Source: Branchiostoma floridae (lineage: Eukaryota; Chordata; Leptocardii; Amphioxiformes; Branchiostomatidae). Taken from it: a stretch of 64,000 nt of DNA. Positions 43,141-58,100 of the stretch are shown in pieces; the stretch's first letter is position 1, and each line of letters begins with the position of its first letter. The notes beneath the pieces are model-generated. The model saw only the letters and a program-made list of their open reading frames with translations. It searched no databases and was not told the DNA's origin. The translations under genes were made by a program, and so were the position numbers. The DNA is taken from NCBI RefSeq assembly GCF_000003815.2, contig NC_049985.1, positions 7,874,066 through 7,938,065 on the forward strand. Reading direction: 5' to 3'.

Positions 43141-46100
43141 GTACCGACTCATCTTCTCTGTTGTTATCAGTCAAATGCAAGTACTGTCGTCTTTTGAAAT
43201 AGACTATTATCAGCCACATCCAGGGACAATATGTCATCACTCAAGACTTACACTGTTATTTATCAAATCTATCTGAATTAAGGTACTTGTACACAGTACT
43301 CTGCTTGTGCAACGTACTACTTTTTATTCCAAATGCCTTTGAGTGTGACCATTGCATGTATTTGACTCGCACCTGTACATGCCCGGAGGCTAATTGCAAG
43401 AACATTGTGAAAACATAAAAGACATACATGTGACAGTGAACAGTGATAAACATCATTGTGAAAAGAGGCTACTCGAATGCTAGTGTTGACTACGGTATTT
43501 CTTAACAGGTAATAACACTTCACCCAGTATGTGTCTGCTCTTTACTCATTCAGAGCAATGGAAAGACAGCAGGGAATTTAATTTGATACTTGTAAGCAAG
43601 GTAACAACAGTTCTTTATGCAGGTTTCATTTGTGCATTTTGTTTCAATAACATTGATCCCTTCTCATGTAGCATGTGGTTCAATCATAAAGTTGATGGCT
43701 GCAACTACTTACAATAGACTGTAAAATAAATTGTTGCTTGTAAAATTGTTGGCCAGATGTGCATTGACAAAAGTCCCTCCACTCTCGAGAGATTTTTGTC
43801 CTCAGAGTGGCTGTGGTTTGTTACTATAGTGTCACAACTTGCAGCCAAGCCTTCACAATCAATTCAATGCCTCCCCATGGAAATCTGGCCTTTGATATTT
43901 CAAACTGATACATACCCCTTTGTCACATACCTCCATCAGTGTGCATCCACACCTCAGTTAGCATGCAGTACCAAGTCTCCGGTGACTGTAGCAAATGAAG
44001 GAAGTCAAGGCCATAATTGTAATTGACTTGGACCTTTGTGGGATGAACTCTGCTGGACTCTGGCTTATTTTTCAGCACACACAGGGCCGAGTCAGGGCTG
44101 CAGTACAATCACTGCTTGTTGTCAGGAGAGACGCTCTCTGTGTGAGTTATGCTGTAAAATTTAATGTTTTGATTTCATGTTTGGAAGAAAATGTGGTATT
44201 CGTGATGTTTGCAGTCAAAACAAGCTTAAGGGGATAGGCTAGCAGAAGATGGAACTAGCATTTTGGTGGTGGTTTTAAGTTTGCAGCAAACATAATTATA
44301 AACCCCCTGATAGATCTATGTCGTAAAGTTTATGTAGGAAGAAATGTAATTCAAATGCTATTTCATTTTATTGGACATATTTTGTATGTGATGAATTGCA
44401 TAGACCTTTTGGGAGATTGAATATAGAGGAAGCGGTAAAATTCAGTCTGCATAGTACAAATAAGCTTCTTTTTGATTATAGATCACTAGATAATAATAGA
44501 TATAACTGAAATAACCATTATATAAATTAATGATTTTTATCAAACTGGCACTCAGCTTTCAACTGCTGCTGTTGTTAATTTTCTGTTTAAAAGGCACCGG
44601 CGTGCATTTAGTGTTTTGCAGGTAGTTGGGACGGAAAATAGGCTGCTGGAAGTGAAATGGCTTTAAAACCCACCTGAAAGGGACGACTGAGTTACATGTA
44701 GTTTGTGATGAGCAGATATTATAGTACGGATCAGTACAGCAAACATCAATATCTGTCAGTTGGAATGGCACACAGGTATCATTTACAAGTACTATACTGT
44801 GCTGAAGATTCATGTTTATTATGGGTTGTACCTTTTCTTGTGGGCTTTGCTACTTTTAGGAGGGCATATAGAGCGATTGAGCTGGGACTTCTAAGGAAAA
44901 ACCAGGGTATTGAAATCGATGCACAAACTCTAAGGAGTAAATAAAACTCTGGCTGATTTAGGATGACTCTTGACTCAGACATTGAGACATAGCTCCTTTT
45001 AGAAACCCTTGGCTGCCTGGCACTCTGAGATACTTTGTGGTTGTTTTGAATACTTCTGTTACGCTGCTGCCAGAAGCTTATTATTGCCGGTCTCCCCTGC
45101 GGTCTGACTCCATTGCTTGCTGCGTTAATTGCTTTCTCCTCACCACTGTTGGCTAATCTATAACAGGCTGAACTTTATCTCCTCCTCCCGTACTGCCGAC
45201 TTTACACACACACCTGTGTGACACTGCAAGGTGCGTGATTAAGATAAAACCCTCCAGCAGTACCCAGCCCTAGTTAAGTCATATCCGTGCCATCCATATT
45301 AATACGCCACAAATTCCCTGCTGCATGAATGCGAGGATGTGAGGGTAAGAGCGCCGTCCTGTCATCAAGGTTGAATTAGATTAAGATTACAGGAATGCGA
45401 GCTTCATGGCAGGAAGCTGGGGCATCCGCGCGGCGAGATCACAAGGAATGATGGGGTGGAAAGTGTAGCATGTACGGCCATTAGGAAGTCGTGTCAGTCT
45501 GCCGTGATGCTAATGTTTTCTGTGTCCTTGTGTCAAAGTCATCTTTATTCCAGGAGAAACTGGCAGAGGAATATATATAAGACCCATTATAGTCCCCTCC
45601 TGGGTGGCACTCTGTTGACAGGTAGTTTTTCACAGGGGTCAGAGGCCACTGACAGGAAAGTATATCAAGATAGCATAAAACTTGAATGTGGAGGCACCTC
45701 AATATTGAACAGAGTGGACTGCTATATGAGAACAGGGATGAAGCTTTAATTCGCTGTCAGGGACACTCACACAGCGCCATCCGTCTTGTGGGAAATGGTG
45801 AAATTGCAGACATTTGATATGATATGGAGGGAAGTCTGTGACTGTGGTGGAATAAGTGAAAACCCAGGGGAAACAGAATAACTTTGCGCACAGGTGACAC
45901 AATGTCTGGCATGGTAAAGTAGGTTCGTAAATTTGAGGGTTATAGATATGACATGCAATCTCATCTTGGCCTATGGTGACATTGCCTTTTTTATCCTTTA
46001 CTCCAGAAGTTATTACTAGCAAAACATACTCTCAGTGCATTAATATTAGTCATATGAGTTTTCTTAAACATTTTGTTTTATGTGCCATTGAAATCTGTGT

Positions 46101-49100
46101 ATCACTGAACAGATAAAGAATTTGTCCTGTCAAAGCCTAAGATAACCACCTCCTAACGGGAGGTGCCCCAACACGGTACGCTTTTTCTTGCGCTCAAACT
46201 CATGGCGCTCCATCGCTAGTTGCCTGAGAGTGGTCAAATTTTGATGACTGAATTTTTTACACATAGATTTGAACAACATACTTGAATAAGAAATGCATTC
46301 ATGTGGTTCATGAACCTTTCGCGCTGCGTGTTACAAGCGGCAAACACTGTGAGACAATTTCGTGTATGTAACCTTCCAATTTTGTGCTACGCTGGACAGT
46401 GTGCCTAACTTGGTACGCTTTTTTTACATTTTGCTCTCTTCAGAAGTAAGTGGTAAATTTAAGTACACAGAAAAAAATTAATAGTATGATATTTTAGCTT
46501 TCTTTTGACAGTAAAATCGTGACTGTATGTACTTCTTGTCTCACATGAGGAAGGCTGTACCTAGAACAATCCAGCTGATGTTTTTACGGGCAATGGGCTA
46601 AATGCACTGATTGTGAATGCCCGACTAAAAAAAACCATTACGAAAAAACGACACCGCCAACATCAACAAAACTCTGTCTGATTATATGAAAATATCATCT
46701 ACATCTCTCTATCAAGTCTTATTTTCATAGACAGCACGAATAATTTGTTACAGTCAAATAAATCTTTGGAGGGTTCTCTAGTCTGCCACCTTCACGGCCA
46801 CACTCCCTTGGGAGTACAATGGTGGCAATGTTTATGTCGCTTCCTTTTGGTTGCTTTTCTACTCAACAAACATTTGAAGACACATATTCATAGTGTTTTA
46901 TGGAGCTTTATTTATGTGTATCATGGCAGTTGTGTGACTGCTTGGAAGAGTTCGTATAGTTAGCGACACGAGCCGCCAATACGCAGAGGCCGGTGACCGC
47001 AGTGATTCAGCACTGTCAACATTACCGTTAGAATTCTGTTTAAAAAAAAACATGAATTAAATATGTTAAAGTATACTTGGAATGCAAATTAAAGCTGTGT
47101 GCATGGACTTGGTTTATTTACCTTTGTAATCAGCATAGTCTGTGGTAACAAACGCGGTGTACTTATGGATAATAAGATCAGCAAAAAATCCGTACCGTCT
47201 TAGGACGGGAACCGTCTTAGGGCGGCCCCCGTTAGTAAATGGCTGAACAGATCTTTTTCTCTTTTTTTCTTTTACTAGATTTAGTAAATATACTTGAACT
47301 GTGCTTAAAGGTAATTTCTTTCACTTACCCCCAAATCACACTTTATATAATAGAAAGTAGAAAAAAGTTGAATTCTTTTAAAGTTTTATCAAAGCAAGGT
47401 GCAAGCATTAAATCTGAGAACCAAGAAATTGAATTGTTGTGGCCTATGGGTGAAGAAGTTTACTGTGTGGGATCATCAGAACAACTCTCCTTATTTTCAA
47501 TACAACATGAACACTTGACTTCCTCATTAAGACTAATATGTATAATGTGTCAGAAATACATTCAGTGGTTAGAATAATGGGTCTATATGTTCAATTTCCT
47601 TTTGCAAATGGCAAGTACCGAATTTTTGTTTCCCATTTCCTGAGCTTTTCCCATCATTTGCAATCGTGAGTGCAATCGTTGCCTACGATTCTCAGTGCTC
47701 ATTTTAGGTTTGACAGCTGCCTTTAAGTGGTTATAGTACTGGTTGTTAAGATGATGTACAACTAAGAAGAACATAGCATGTATTCCCTGTTATTGCTCTC
47801 CAAGGTGGTCGTGGGTCGTTCCATGAAAGTTATGGAATGCACTAAGACGACCTATTACATACAGACCATGTAATTCGGAAGGTGGTAAACTCCGTCCCGT
47901 AAAGTCATAAACAGACGCTGCAGAGTGATGTCCAGAATTTTGATGCGAGAATACCAGATGGTACATGTACATGCAATGTTCATCATTATGGCAAAAAATA
48001 TTCAGATCTGCAAAATGTTAGTGATTGCATCAACAAGGCCTGAAGAATAATGCAGACAGACTTTACTTGAGTATTTGAGGCTGAAGTTTAAGTTCAGTTA
48101 AGTTTGCAATTTTATTATCTACTGCAGCTATGACTGTTGTTTTTGAAGATACACATGTACTAGTAGTCTGGGGTAATGAAAAAAGAAGCCAACTGACATC
48201 TTTCTGATTTTTGTCTTCTTTCAGTTTTAATAGCATAAAAGAAATTATGATTTTCAGACATGTAAATATTGTAAAATTTCAAGATGTAATATGTTGTGAC
48301 GAATATGTTGTATTTGTGGGATGTAATATACAAATTTGTTTTGTTTTTTTGTCTCTACAAGTCCAAGTACCATGTAGTTCCAAACTAAAATTTAGAAAAT
48401 TTATTTGGTGAAGTTGATACTTGGGAACTTCTTGGCACTCAAAGTCAGTATCAGAGGACTGCAGGCCTGGCAAAATAAATGTAATACTGCCATATGCAGA
48501 AAGAAGCGGAAGCTGGGCATGGCCAATATCTGCCATGCACAGTTGCTCAGTAATCACACTCAGCTACATTGCATTCAAATTATGACCTCTTTAACTAAAC
48601 AGCCCATGGAGTACTGCGCCAATAAGGTAATGCTACAAACGTATTCCTGAAGTGCTACGTGAAATCTTTACATTAGAATTTATCTGTACAGACGCAGCTA
48701 GCAAATCTTGAGACCTGCAGTTTTTAAAGCTCTACAATGCAGACTCATGCTTATCTTCCCCTCCATTATGGTTACAACTTTCCTGCAGGGCTTTAAATGC
48801 ACCTTTAATAAAAGTGCAGATAAGCTACTTGGCCTCTTCAACAGACACCAATACATCCGCTGGACCAAATTGAATTGAAACATGTTCATGCAGTGAATAG
48901 TTAACGTTACAAGCAGTATGATAGGTAGTTTTAGCAATTGGATAGATTCATTTCAGAATCCACAAAATGTAGAGGCGTGACCACAATATAAATCAACCTG
49001 GAGTGCCAGTGGGAACATTTGAAAATTTTCCAAAACGACCTTGATTTTGACTTTACATGATCACACCAAATTGAAGTAAAACATGTTCATGCAGTGAATG

Positions 49101-52100
49101 ATAGACATGTTTTTAATTCATCGCAGATCATTTCCACAGAATGTGACCACAATATGAATCATCTTAGAGTGCCAGTGGGAACATTTGAAGATTTGTCCAA
49201 AATGACCTTGAGTTTGACTTTACTTCATCACCGCATGGCTGAACCGATAGACAAATGGGGGTACGGTCTTGGTTGTATTCCCTCTACAATGGGGCATACT
49301 GAAGGATATGTATGACTAGGAGGTGAAGAGGTTGATTGCACCCCACGCTGCAGTAGAGAAATGTTCAGCCTTCTGTGGGCAGATTGCGAAGACGATGTAA
49401 TTTTCCTCTCTCCCTGATTACATGGTAAACCACTCTGTGATTGAAGCGCGGGAAATAACGCCTTTCATGGACCACAAGCTGGATTCCCTGCCAAACCGAG
49501 TCAGTTGCCTGGTTTTAGGTTACTTTGTGTGAAAAGAGTGAGGCAAGAAGGCAGCTGCACAAGGTGATGATATTAATTTTTGGAATTGGTGCAAACCCGA
49601 GTAGGTGCTCAGGAAAACTTTGGGTGCAAAATGTAATCTACAGTAACTGACTCTATACTGTTGTAAAATGAAGAGAGGGAATAAATAGTGCTTTCATCCA
49701 GTTTTTCAGACACGATTTATAAGTGACTATGTCAGAGGCCCAAATATCAAGGTGTACTGGTGTAATGGTGCAGCAGCACCTCAAAGTATTGTGAACAGCT
49801 GCAATATTTGGGGTGCAGATAAGTGCAGAATTATGCACCCAGTATTTCAAGCCCTGTATGATTATGTGAAAACTCACTTGTACCTCATGAAATACATTCC
49901 AATATTCTTGCCAGCATTCATGCTCTAATTCCTTCTTGGGGAAGGTAATTAGTGTGGTCACTTCAAATCCCTTAAGCTCGTTACACAATGATTCAACTTG
50001 AATAATAGGCCACCAAACATGATACATATAGCTTATGGAATCACCAGTGGTTCAGGTAAGTAGGGCATGAAGTCAACAATCAGTCTTCAATCACAATTAA
50101 GTGTTGCTTTTAAGACTGCATTGGTACAACAGTGCTTTAGAACATCTAAAGAGATTGGTTGGCTCAGATTCTTCCGTGTCCTGTTTGAGAAGAGCCAGAT
50201 TTTCAGAAGAATTCCTTTCTGATGAAAGGGCCTCAAGTAATGTTATTGAGAGCCTATACGGATATTATATGGCCTTGATACTTATTTTGCTGGATAAATT
50301 AGGTTTTAACCAAGTCAAGCTTGAGTACCAAGTTCTGAAAGCCAGTTAAAACTGCGTACGATATTGTGAACTGATCAAATTATTGTTTCTTCCTGTGCAG
50401 GATGATAGTGATGAAATAGCAATTTCTCTCTAATTGCCCACGTACCTATATGAATTATGATTGTGAGTTACTAGTATGTTGTGCACATCTTTACAAATTA
50501 CATGGCCATGTCACTGCTTTGCAACATCAGTTAAAGCTCCTTGTTCATTCATATCCTGACAGAGAAATCCCAGCTCCAGGCAACTTTTACCCAAAAGTCC
50601 GCCCTTCCATCATGAGGCATTATCACAGAGGAATTCACATTCATCTCACGGGCAGATCTAACATCTGTGGTTCTAACTCAGGCCTGTTATTCCGATGTGT
50701 ACATCGGGTTATAACCGTACATTATGATGAAACACCCTTATTAGCTGCCTCATCCTGTGACAGGGCCTGATTTGTGTGGGATGGATGGGATGATTAGCAT
50801 GAAGGTACATGTATAGACTGCTGCCAGGGGGGAAATGCATGCCTACGCGGATCCTAGTGATCAGCTATGTTCACATGGCAAGAACACTTGAAGGTTATTT
50901 GGAGCTAGTACAAGCCTTTAGCAACGTGTACGTAGATTTAGTGATGTGACTGATTGGTCAATCGTATGTACATGTTCGATACTCTCGCAATGATTGGTCA
51001 ATCGCACGTACATGTGCCATAGTTCGATACTCTCTCAATGATTGGTCAATCGTAGTTTGATACTCTCACCATGACTAGTATGAGTATCTAGTCTTACAAG
51101 CCTAAAAATTTGAAATGTTGTTGTCATTACTTTAAATTTCCAGTTGATCTCCTTTACAAAATCAGAAGGATAGATAAGGGTGAACTGTGATTAGAGCAGC
51201 GAGGGTCGTGTTTTTCATGCCCTGAAATCTACAAAGACATCGTCAAAATGTTTGATGAGGAATCCCTTCGTATTTCAACTAGAAACAAGTGGGTACCTGT
51301 CAGACTTTCAGCTGAGCCGAAGTTCACCTGCAAACTTCAGGTTGCAGATCTCAGTCTTTCTCTCTTAACTAATTACATAACATTCCTGATTTTCAAAAGG
51401 ATGCCTCCTTCAAAACGATTTAAATTTTTAAATTTTTTATCTTAAATTTTGGTAGACATTCATAAAAGGCTCTAAAATTAACGTTTAACTTAACAACCAT
51501 GCCTTAACATTCCAGTTGTGCACCTTATGTCAGGTGAGGCCGCAAACGTATTGATCACCCCTGATGTCTTTCCACGACTCATCAGAGTGATTGAAAGTTC
51601 TTCACTAAGTTTTTTGGTATAGTTCCTGAAACCCAATTGCAAATTAGCCTCCCCAAAAGCTGCTATTTTGTATCCTAATGAAGCCTTAAAAGGCCTAAAT
51701 GCCCTCTCCCCTGTGATTCATCAGGTCGTATGCACCTAATGGTCACACACTGCGATGGGGGTGTTCCTGCTCGGTAAATCCTCCTGACAGCCATTATTTA
51801 CTCTCTGTAACAAACTTGCATCAAGCAGAACATTAGGAGCTGGTCCCTGCAGGGTTAATGGTAGACTACACGGATCCCCCAGCGTGGGAGACCGGCCTGA
51901 AAATTGAATGGGCAATAAGAGCAGGGAATGGCCCTTCCCCCTGGAGACAGGGCAGTTCTTCAATGGTCTGCATGCTCTTTTGCGCAAGGCGTAGGCAGCC
52001 TATTTTATTTCCCGTAATTCGTAGGGAAAATCATATTATCTATGTAATTTGTAGCGAGGCGATCAAATTTAGCGTAATTGCCTTCCTTGATTTAGCGTTA

Positions 52101-55100
52101 TACGTAGGGGGGTCTTCTGAATTCAGCATAACTCGTTGTCGGGACCCCCCATGCAGACCCTCTTGTCCATGTTAGGAGCCACGGGTAGACCTGTGATCAT
52201 GACAGGCATCAGATGAAATCTCCTTGCAGGCATGCAAAAAACATGGTAGTACCACCATCTCAATGAAAACGTCTGTTAAGATTTTTAAATGCTTGAAACA
52301 AAGCTTGTTTATGAGGGAATAAAAAAAATCATCAATGAATATCTTTATCTCAACATTGTTAGTTTCAGCTGATATACAAATGTGCCCCAAAATTTGAGTT
52401 GTGCATATTCCTTTTAGTGAGGATGAGAGTGTGAGAACTTATTAATGACCCCTCATATAAGGTATGACTCCTAAGGTATGTTCCTCATCATTATTGGTGA
52501 GGGCATTTACAATGTACCATAGTTTTGTTCCAGACTTTACAAGTTGTTCAAGATCTGAAATTCTGACTGGAATAAAAAAAAATGAATAATTGATAAAGAG
52601 TCCAAGCCAAACTTAAGCTGCTCTGTTTGCAAATTATCTCAACAGAACATCTTTCCTCAGAATACATTTCACAGTTGGATACTGCACAATATCCTAAGTA
52701 ATGATATGGAGTGCGAATAATTCAGGCAGCAGGATATCCTAGTGCTGATGTTATCTCCTGCTGAAGTCGAAGGGAAATTTCATTAAATCTGGCTTTAGAG
52801 TCCAACTGATAATTTACACTTAATCAAATTTCCTATTGCAGACTGAATCCTTCCTTGGAAATTGTGTTAAGGGAAGGCAATTACTTGGCACCGTAGACAG
52901 CGTTCTTGGCACGACAAACGCTACCCAAACCCAGGAGAGACGCCGACGTATCTGATCTTCCTTCATCGGCAAATTGCTGCCCACAAGCCAGCGAAGCTTG
53001 GGAAGCTAATGTAGGAGAGTGTACAACATGAGATTGTCCCGATATGACACATAAATTTTCCAGCAAACGCGGGCACACAAACAGCCCTTTCCTGTGATGT
53101 GCAATCCACTTATGATGGAGAACGCCTTTGGCGTATCGTTCGTAGCTCTGCCGGCGATACCGGCGCCAACTTCAGAATTCATTAGCGGGAAATTCATTTA
53201 GTTGGAACACACTTGTCACCAGGAGAGCTTGACTGGAGCTGCCGAGAGTGAATAATTGATGGGTGATATTCTGGCAGCACATTTAGTAAGGAGCTATAAC
53301 AGCATTCATAAAGGCAGGCCCAGGCCACGATGCATGTTAGAGGACATTTGTCACTTTTGGGGACCAACTGGTTGAGAAACCTGCAGTCAGACTAAAGTTT
53401 GCCGAGCTATTGGTGGTGGGAATGGCAGCCGAAACTTAACTCCTTAACCAAGTTGAACAAAATTACATATCCTGACATCGTAGAATCCTTTGTAGGATTC
53501 TGAAAACATCAGCTAGAAATTGCAATCAAGGCATTCTTATTGGCAGTTCAGAAGAGTCCACCTTTCACTAGTTAAGGAAGTGGATGCTCTACCTTGTTAT
53601 ATACTCTGGTAAATTTTTTAAAGTTCTTCATCATCAAGTTCATGCTACAAAATGTGTGCGATTTGCAATAAGTCATACACAACTCTAACTTATGTCTACA
53701 ATGTCATCATCATGATCTTGGGTGGGTTGCCAGACCAAATCCACCATCTACATTGTCATTCTAGCCTATTTCTCCTTAAATTCAGCAGATCACCTCCTGA
53801 CAGTTGCCCAATAGTCTTCTTCAATTTTAGCCTCACTATGTTACTGTGTCTATTTTGTATAAGCTTTAATGACATGGCATTGTGAGAAGTTTAGAAAAGG
53901 ATTTTCACCATTTACTGATTTAGGCCATTCGTACATCAATACGAGGGAGTTCGGATGCAGAGTTGATGGATGTAAGTCTAAAGTTGATGGATGTAAGTCA
54001 CTGCCCAATTGAGTAATTTGTTAGTCATGGGTGCAGCTGGGTGTCAGGGCAGAGATGACATCCCAGCATCAGCACCAGGTGATGGAGGAGGGAGTCTACA
54101 GAGTTCAACAAGCGGGGATAATAACACACCCCGCTGATGTCATACCAGCAACAGGAAAATTGAAGTGCATTTCCTGGCCAGGTGTGATAACATTACTATC
54201 AGCAGGGGTCAGCAAGGGTCCGTGGGAAGTGTTAGGACTTGTGTGGAAGCTGATTGCTGTATGGAATTCTGTTTGCCAGGTGCAGTTATCTCCCTTGAAA
54301 TTGCGAGGTTTCAATATGCTTGAGCAGTTCCACTTTTTAGATTGTTGTACCCTCAATGTGTTTCAAAGAGGCATTATCTTCATGATCATCCATTTCAATA
54401 GTCCAAGGTACATTTTTGTGTTTCAGTTTTTCAAGGGATCTGAAAATATGACGGTCATTTTGAATAGGATTCAACAAGCATTAAAGGATATTAAAGAATG
54501 TTGAATTCCTCTTTGTACCAAATTTGAAAACACCATTTGGCACTCTGAGAACGTCTGCGTTCTTAGAGGGAGGTAACCTTTATCCATACTGTGAAGACTG
54601 TGATAAGAAAACTTCCTTAATGCATTTAGAAGGTCCCCTTAATACCTGTAACATCCAATATTTTAAAGAAATGACTATAGGCACACAGTGAATGATATCA
54701 CGTTGAAGGTCATCTAACGTTACATGTAGTACAATGTATGTACTTTGGAAACATCACCTTTGTCACATTGCTACAACAAGGTTTTGATGTGACAGAACAT
54801 GAGAGAAGTTTAAAATTGGACAGTCTGTCAAAGCCAGTAATATCAGCTCTGCTCTCGAGCAGGTCGTGAAGGAGTGGTTTTCCTTCGGCTTTATTGCCTA
54901 TAAGTCACAGGTGCTCTGTGGCATATCAAGGCATGTGGCTGATTTATATGGAGCCTAGCGTCTGGGGGACCCCAGGGCAGGCACTTCCCAATAGCTCACA
55001 GCACAAACGTCATTACTCATAGAGCAATATTGTCCATATTTCCAGTCAAGTACATGTATCAGAACTGGTACTGATGCACACTTTGGAGGTAACTACTGGT

Positions 55101-58100
55101 GTGGAGATTACTTCAATAGTAAGAAAGTCTGAAGTTTTTTGGGGGGAACATGGAGTAGAAGAAAGGCCCCTGTATAATAATACAGTCATGTATTTTAACT
55201 TTCTGCAAATACCTGAATCAGAAAAGGACAATAATTTTCTTACGTGTATTCTCGAGGAAAAATTGATACAAAATAGTTTTTTTGCTTCCTGTTGTCAATT
55301 GTCTTTTAGTTCAGAATTATACTGTTCATTTTTGTTTAACATTCACACCCAGCTCTTGTACAGCTGTGAGGAATAGTGCTGATTAAATATTCTATTTCTT
55401 GGCAGCACTGTTTTGGCAAATATATTGCTTCTTGGGCTAAGCAAGAGAGTTATGTGGAGGTCACAGGTGCCATTAGTACACTCCATTGCCCACCTGAATG
55501 TCTCATTTATGCTGGGAAAATGGGATATTATTGCTACCAGGCCTTTTCAGGGAGAATATAGTGTGGTGGTAATGGCAATGCACTGTGGGATGTTTTTCAG
55601 GGGCATTCAAGGTGGGGATGATTATAAATTGTATTTTCTTATTACCACTATTTATTTCAATTCATCTTCTTGATTTATTGTATTGTTCCTTTGACATGTT
55701 CAATAAGATTAAAGTAGGTGAAACAGTTACCATGAAGATATTCTACACGGGCTGATGAAACATTGCATATAAGGATACAAGTTACAGTAGTATTTTTTTC
55801 AGAATTTATCTCAAATGGATATTATGAAAACTAAGCCAGTGTATTAAGCTGGAGTGGTACCCCGACTTAACATATACAGATACAGAAGCTGGTTTTGTTA
55901 CACAGAGGGTAGTTATACTGGCTTTATACACAACTGCCACAACTTTGCGGCACAGATGCTCGTGTGATTAAAAAGATGGTGAAGGGCTTTCATACGAACC
56001 ATGCAGAATGATACAGAAATTGACAGACAACTGAATCATTAAAGAAGACTAGGTAGGAAAGTGCCTAAGGAATAATGGTAAGACCCCACCCCCCTGATAC
56101 TTGTGTAAAATCATGTATTGTAATGAGGTGCAATTAGCAGTTGGCCCCATAGGAAAATCTACATTAATCCAATTTACCTTCATCGTCCCTCCAACTTTTC
56201 AGGAACCTCCCGGGAAAATACTCTAATTTCACAGCTGATAATGAGATTAGCCGTTCTCAATCATCCCATCAAAACTTCTTCCCTCCGTAGGCCGATGATG
56301 ACGTCTGTCCGCCGTTCACGCTGACCTCTGGGAGACAGTCAGACCCCCCGGGGCAGGGTGATGTGACCTGCAGGAGGATCACCCCCATTAAAGGGTCGTG
56401 TAAGCTGGGGAGGGAGATGTTTGAAGGAAAAGATGTGGAGACGTGCGAGTCATGGGGAGAGGCTCGGGACATCTGCCAACTGCAGGTGGGCTTTGTCTTA
56501 AGTATGTAGGAAGGAAGGACTCCATGCGGGAGGCTTTAAGGATACACACAATAAAAGACATTTGACACACATCGTACACTCAGGGTTACTTGGCATATAA
56601 TGCACAATGATATGCAAAGTCAAGAGTATTTTTAGACAATTTATCACTCTTTTGTAGGAGAAGATGCAGAAAAGCTGTTTGTCTATATTCCTTGTCCTTG
56701 GTGCTGAATTCTGTTGTGCTATTGCTAAATGTTTAGTTTGATGTTTTTTTGTTTTTCTGGCAAACTTGCTGAGATAATTTTTCCCCATGTAACTATGAAT
56801 GTTTGCTTTGTTTTTGATATTTGTTGATCAATTTTGAGAGTCTTGGAAAAAGTAAACATTGTGTACTTACTTGTTTGTTGTTACCCTTAGGAAAGTCCAG
56901 GCCCAGATAAATACAAGGTGCACTGTGACCCGGACATGTGTAAGTCCTCCATGGCCCTGGGCACCATCCACCCAAACCTGGGCATCCTGGACTGGCAGGA
57001 GTTCTCCACAGTAGACAGGCTACAGCTGGCCATCCGGCGCCTCGCCACCGCCGACTATAGCCAGTACCACTACGGCTTCTGCTACATACGCTGCCGACCC
57101 TTCCATAGATACCGAAGGAGAAAACTGTTGCATGACACACACATTCAGCATCAGGGCCAACAAATCATTTCAAATCACAGCTATAGTCATGATATTTACA
57201 GAAATAGAAGAAGAACTTTTTTCTCTAAACAGGGTGATGCATTTCTAGTATCACCTAGAACTTTGAAGAACAACAGTGTTAATAGTGTGGTTGGGCAGAC
57301 AACAAGAAAATCTGTCCCTGGCCAAAACAATAACAGAAGACTTCTCCAGGATGACAGTCTGAACAACAATATAGGTACAAATAAAGGGGAAAACCCAAAT
57401 ACTGATCAAGAGGAGGAGCCAGAAGCAGAGGATGGGAACTTTGGCAATGACTTCTATGAGGGCGGTGATGCAGATGATGATAACTACGAAGATGAACGTT
57501 ACAATGATGAAGATGACAAAGAGGAATATGACTACTATGATGATGAGCAGCGGTACATAATGCAGCTCATCATTCTCCCTCCACAGATGAAGCCAGTGGA
57601 GAAACCCGTGAATGGGAGCAACAAGATTAACATTAACATCGTTCTGTTAGACTCTCTATCACGGCACCACTTCTACAGATCACTGCCACAGACGTTGGCA
57701 CAGTTTCACAGCTTAAACAGTGGTAAAAGGTCCACTGCAAGAGTTCTTGACTTTGAACTTGTGCAAGCCATAAGAAGTAGGACGTTTGAGTCAGTACAGG
57801 CTCTATTTGCGGGGGAGATTTTTGAACCAGACAAGGGCTTTAGTTCTCAGGACATGCCTCCCAAGCCGTTGGAGGTGCAGAAAATGTTCATGCCATTCAA
57901 GAGGCAAGGGTACGAAACCCTCTGGCTGGAGGACTTGTGTTGGACGTGGGAGTGGGGACTGGTGAAAAACCTTGCCATGATACAGTTTGGGGAGAGGTAC
58001 AGGCTTCGGTGGAGGTCGTTCAGAGAGGCCGTGCAAAAGGCGGGCATCGATCGGCTGGATGCCACGCTGACCAGCTGTGACATCCTGAAGGAGAGCCACC

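Larger units (their letters stand above)
43141..56290 (+). other. DUF229 intron 1, 13.1 kb
   Basis: No exon with family resemblance was found. It contains an inverted-repeat element (46153-47235), a tandem duplication (48862-49228), CCAAT-bearing repeats (50949-51070) and an isolated hAT terminal motif, TACCCAGCCCTA (45261-45272). Several less AT-rich patches, for example 45330-45460, 49380-49500 and 52860-53220, are candidates for conserved regulatory sequence; this is unproven. Confidence 0.5.

Noticed and set aside
54031-54504. 157-codon plus-strand open frame in DUF229 intron 1
   Set aside because: It resembles no family, does not share phase with flanking exons, and its second half is AT-driven Ile/Phe-rich sequence.
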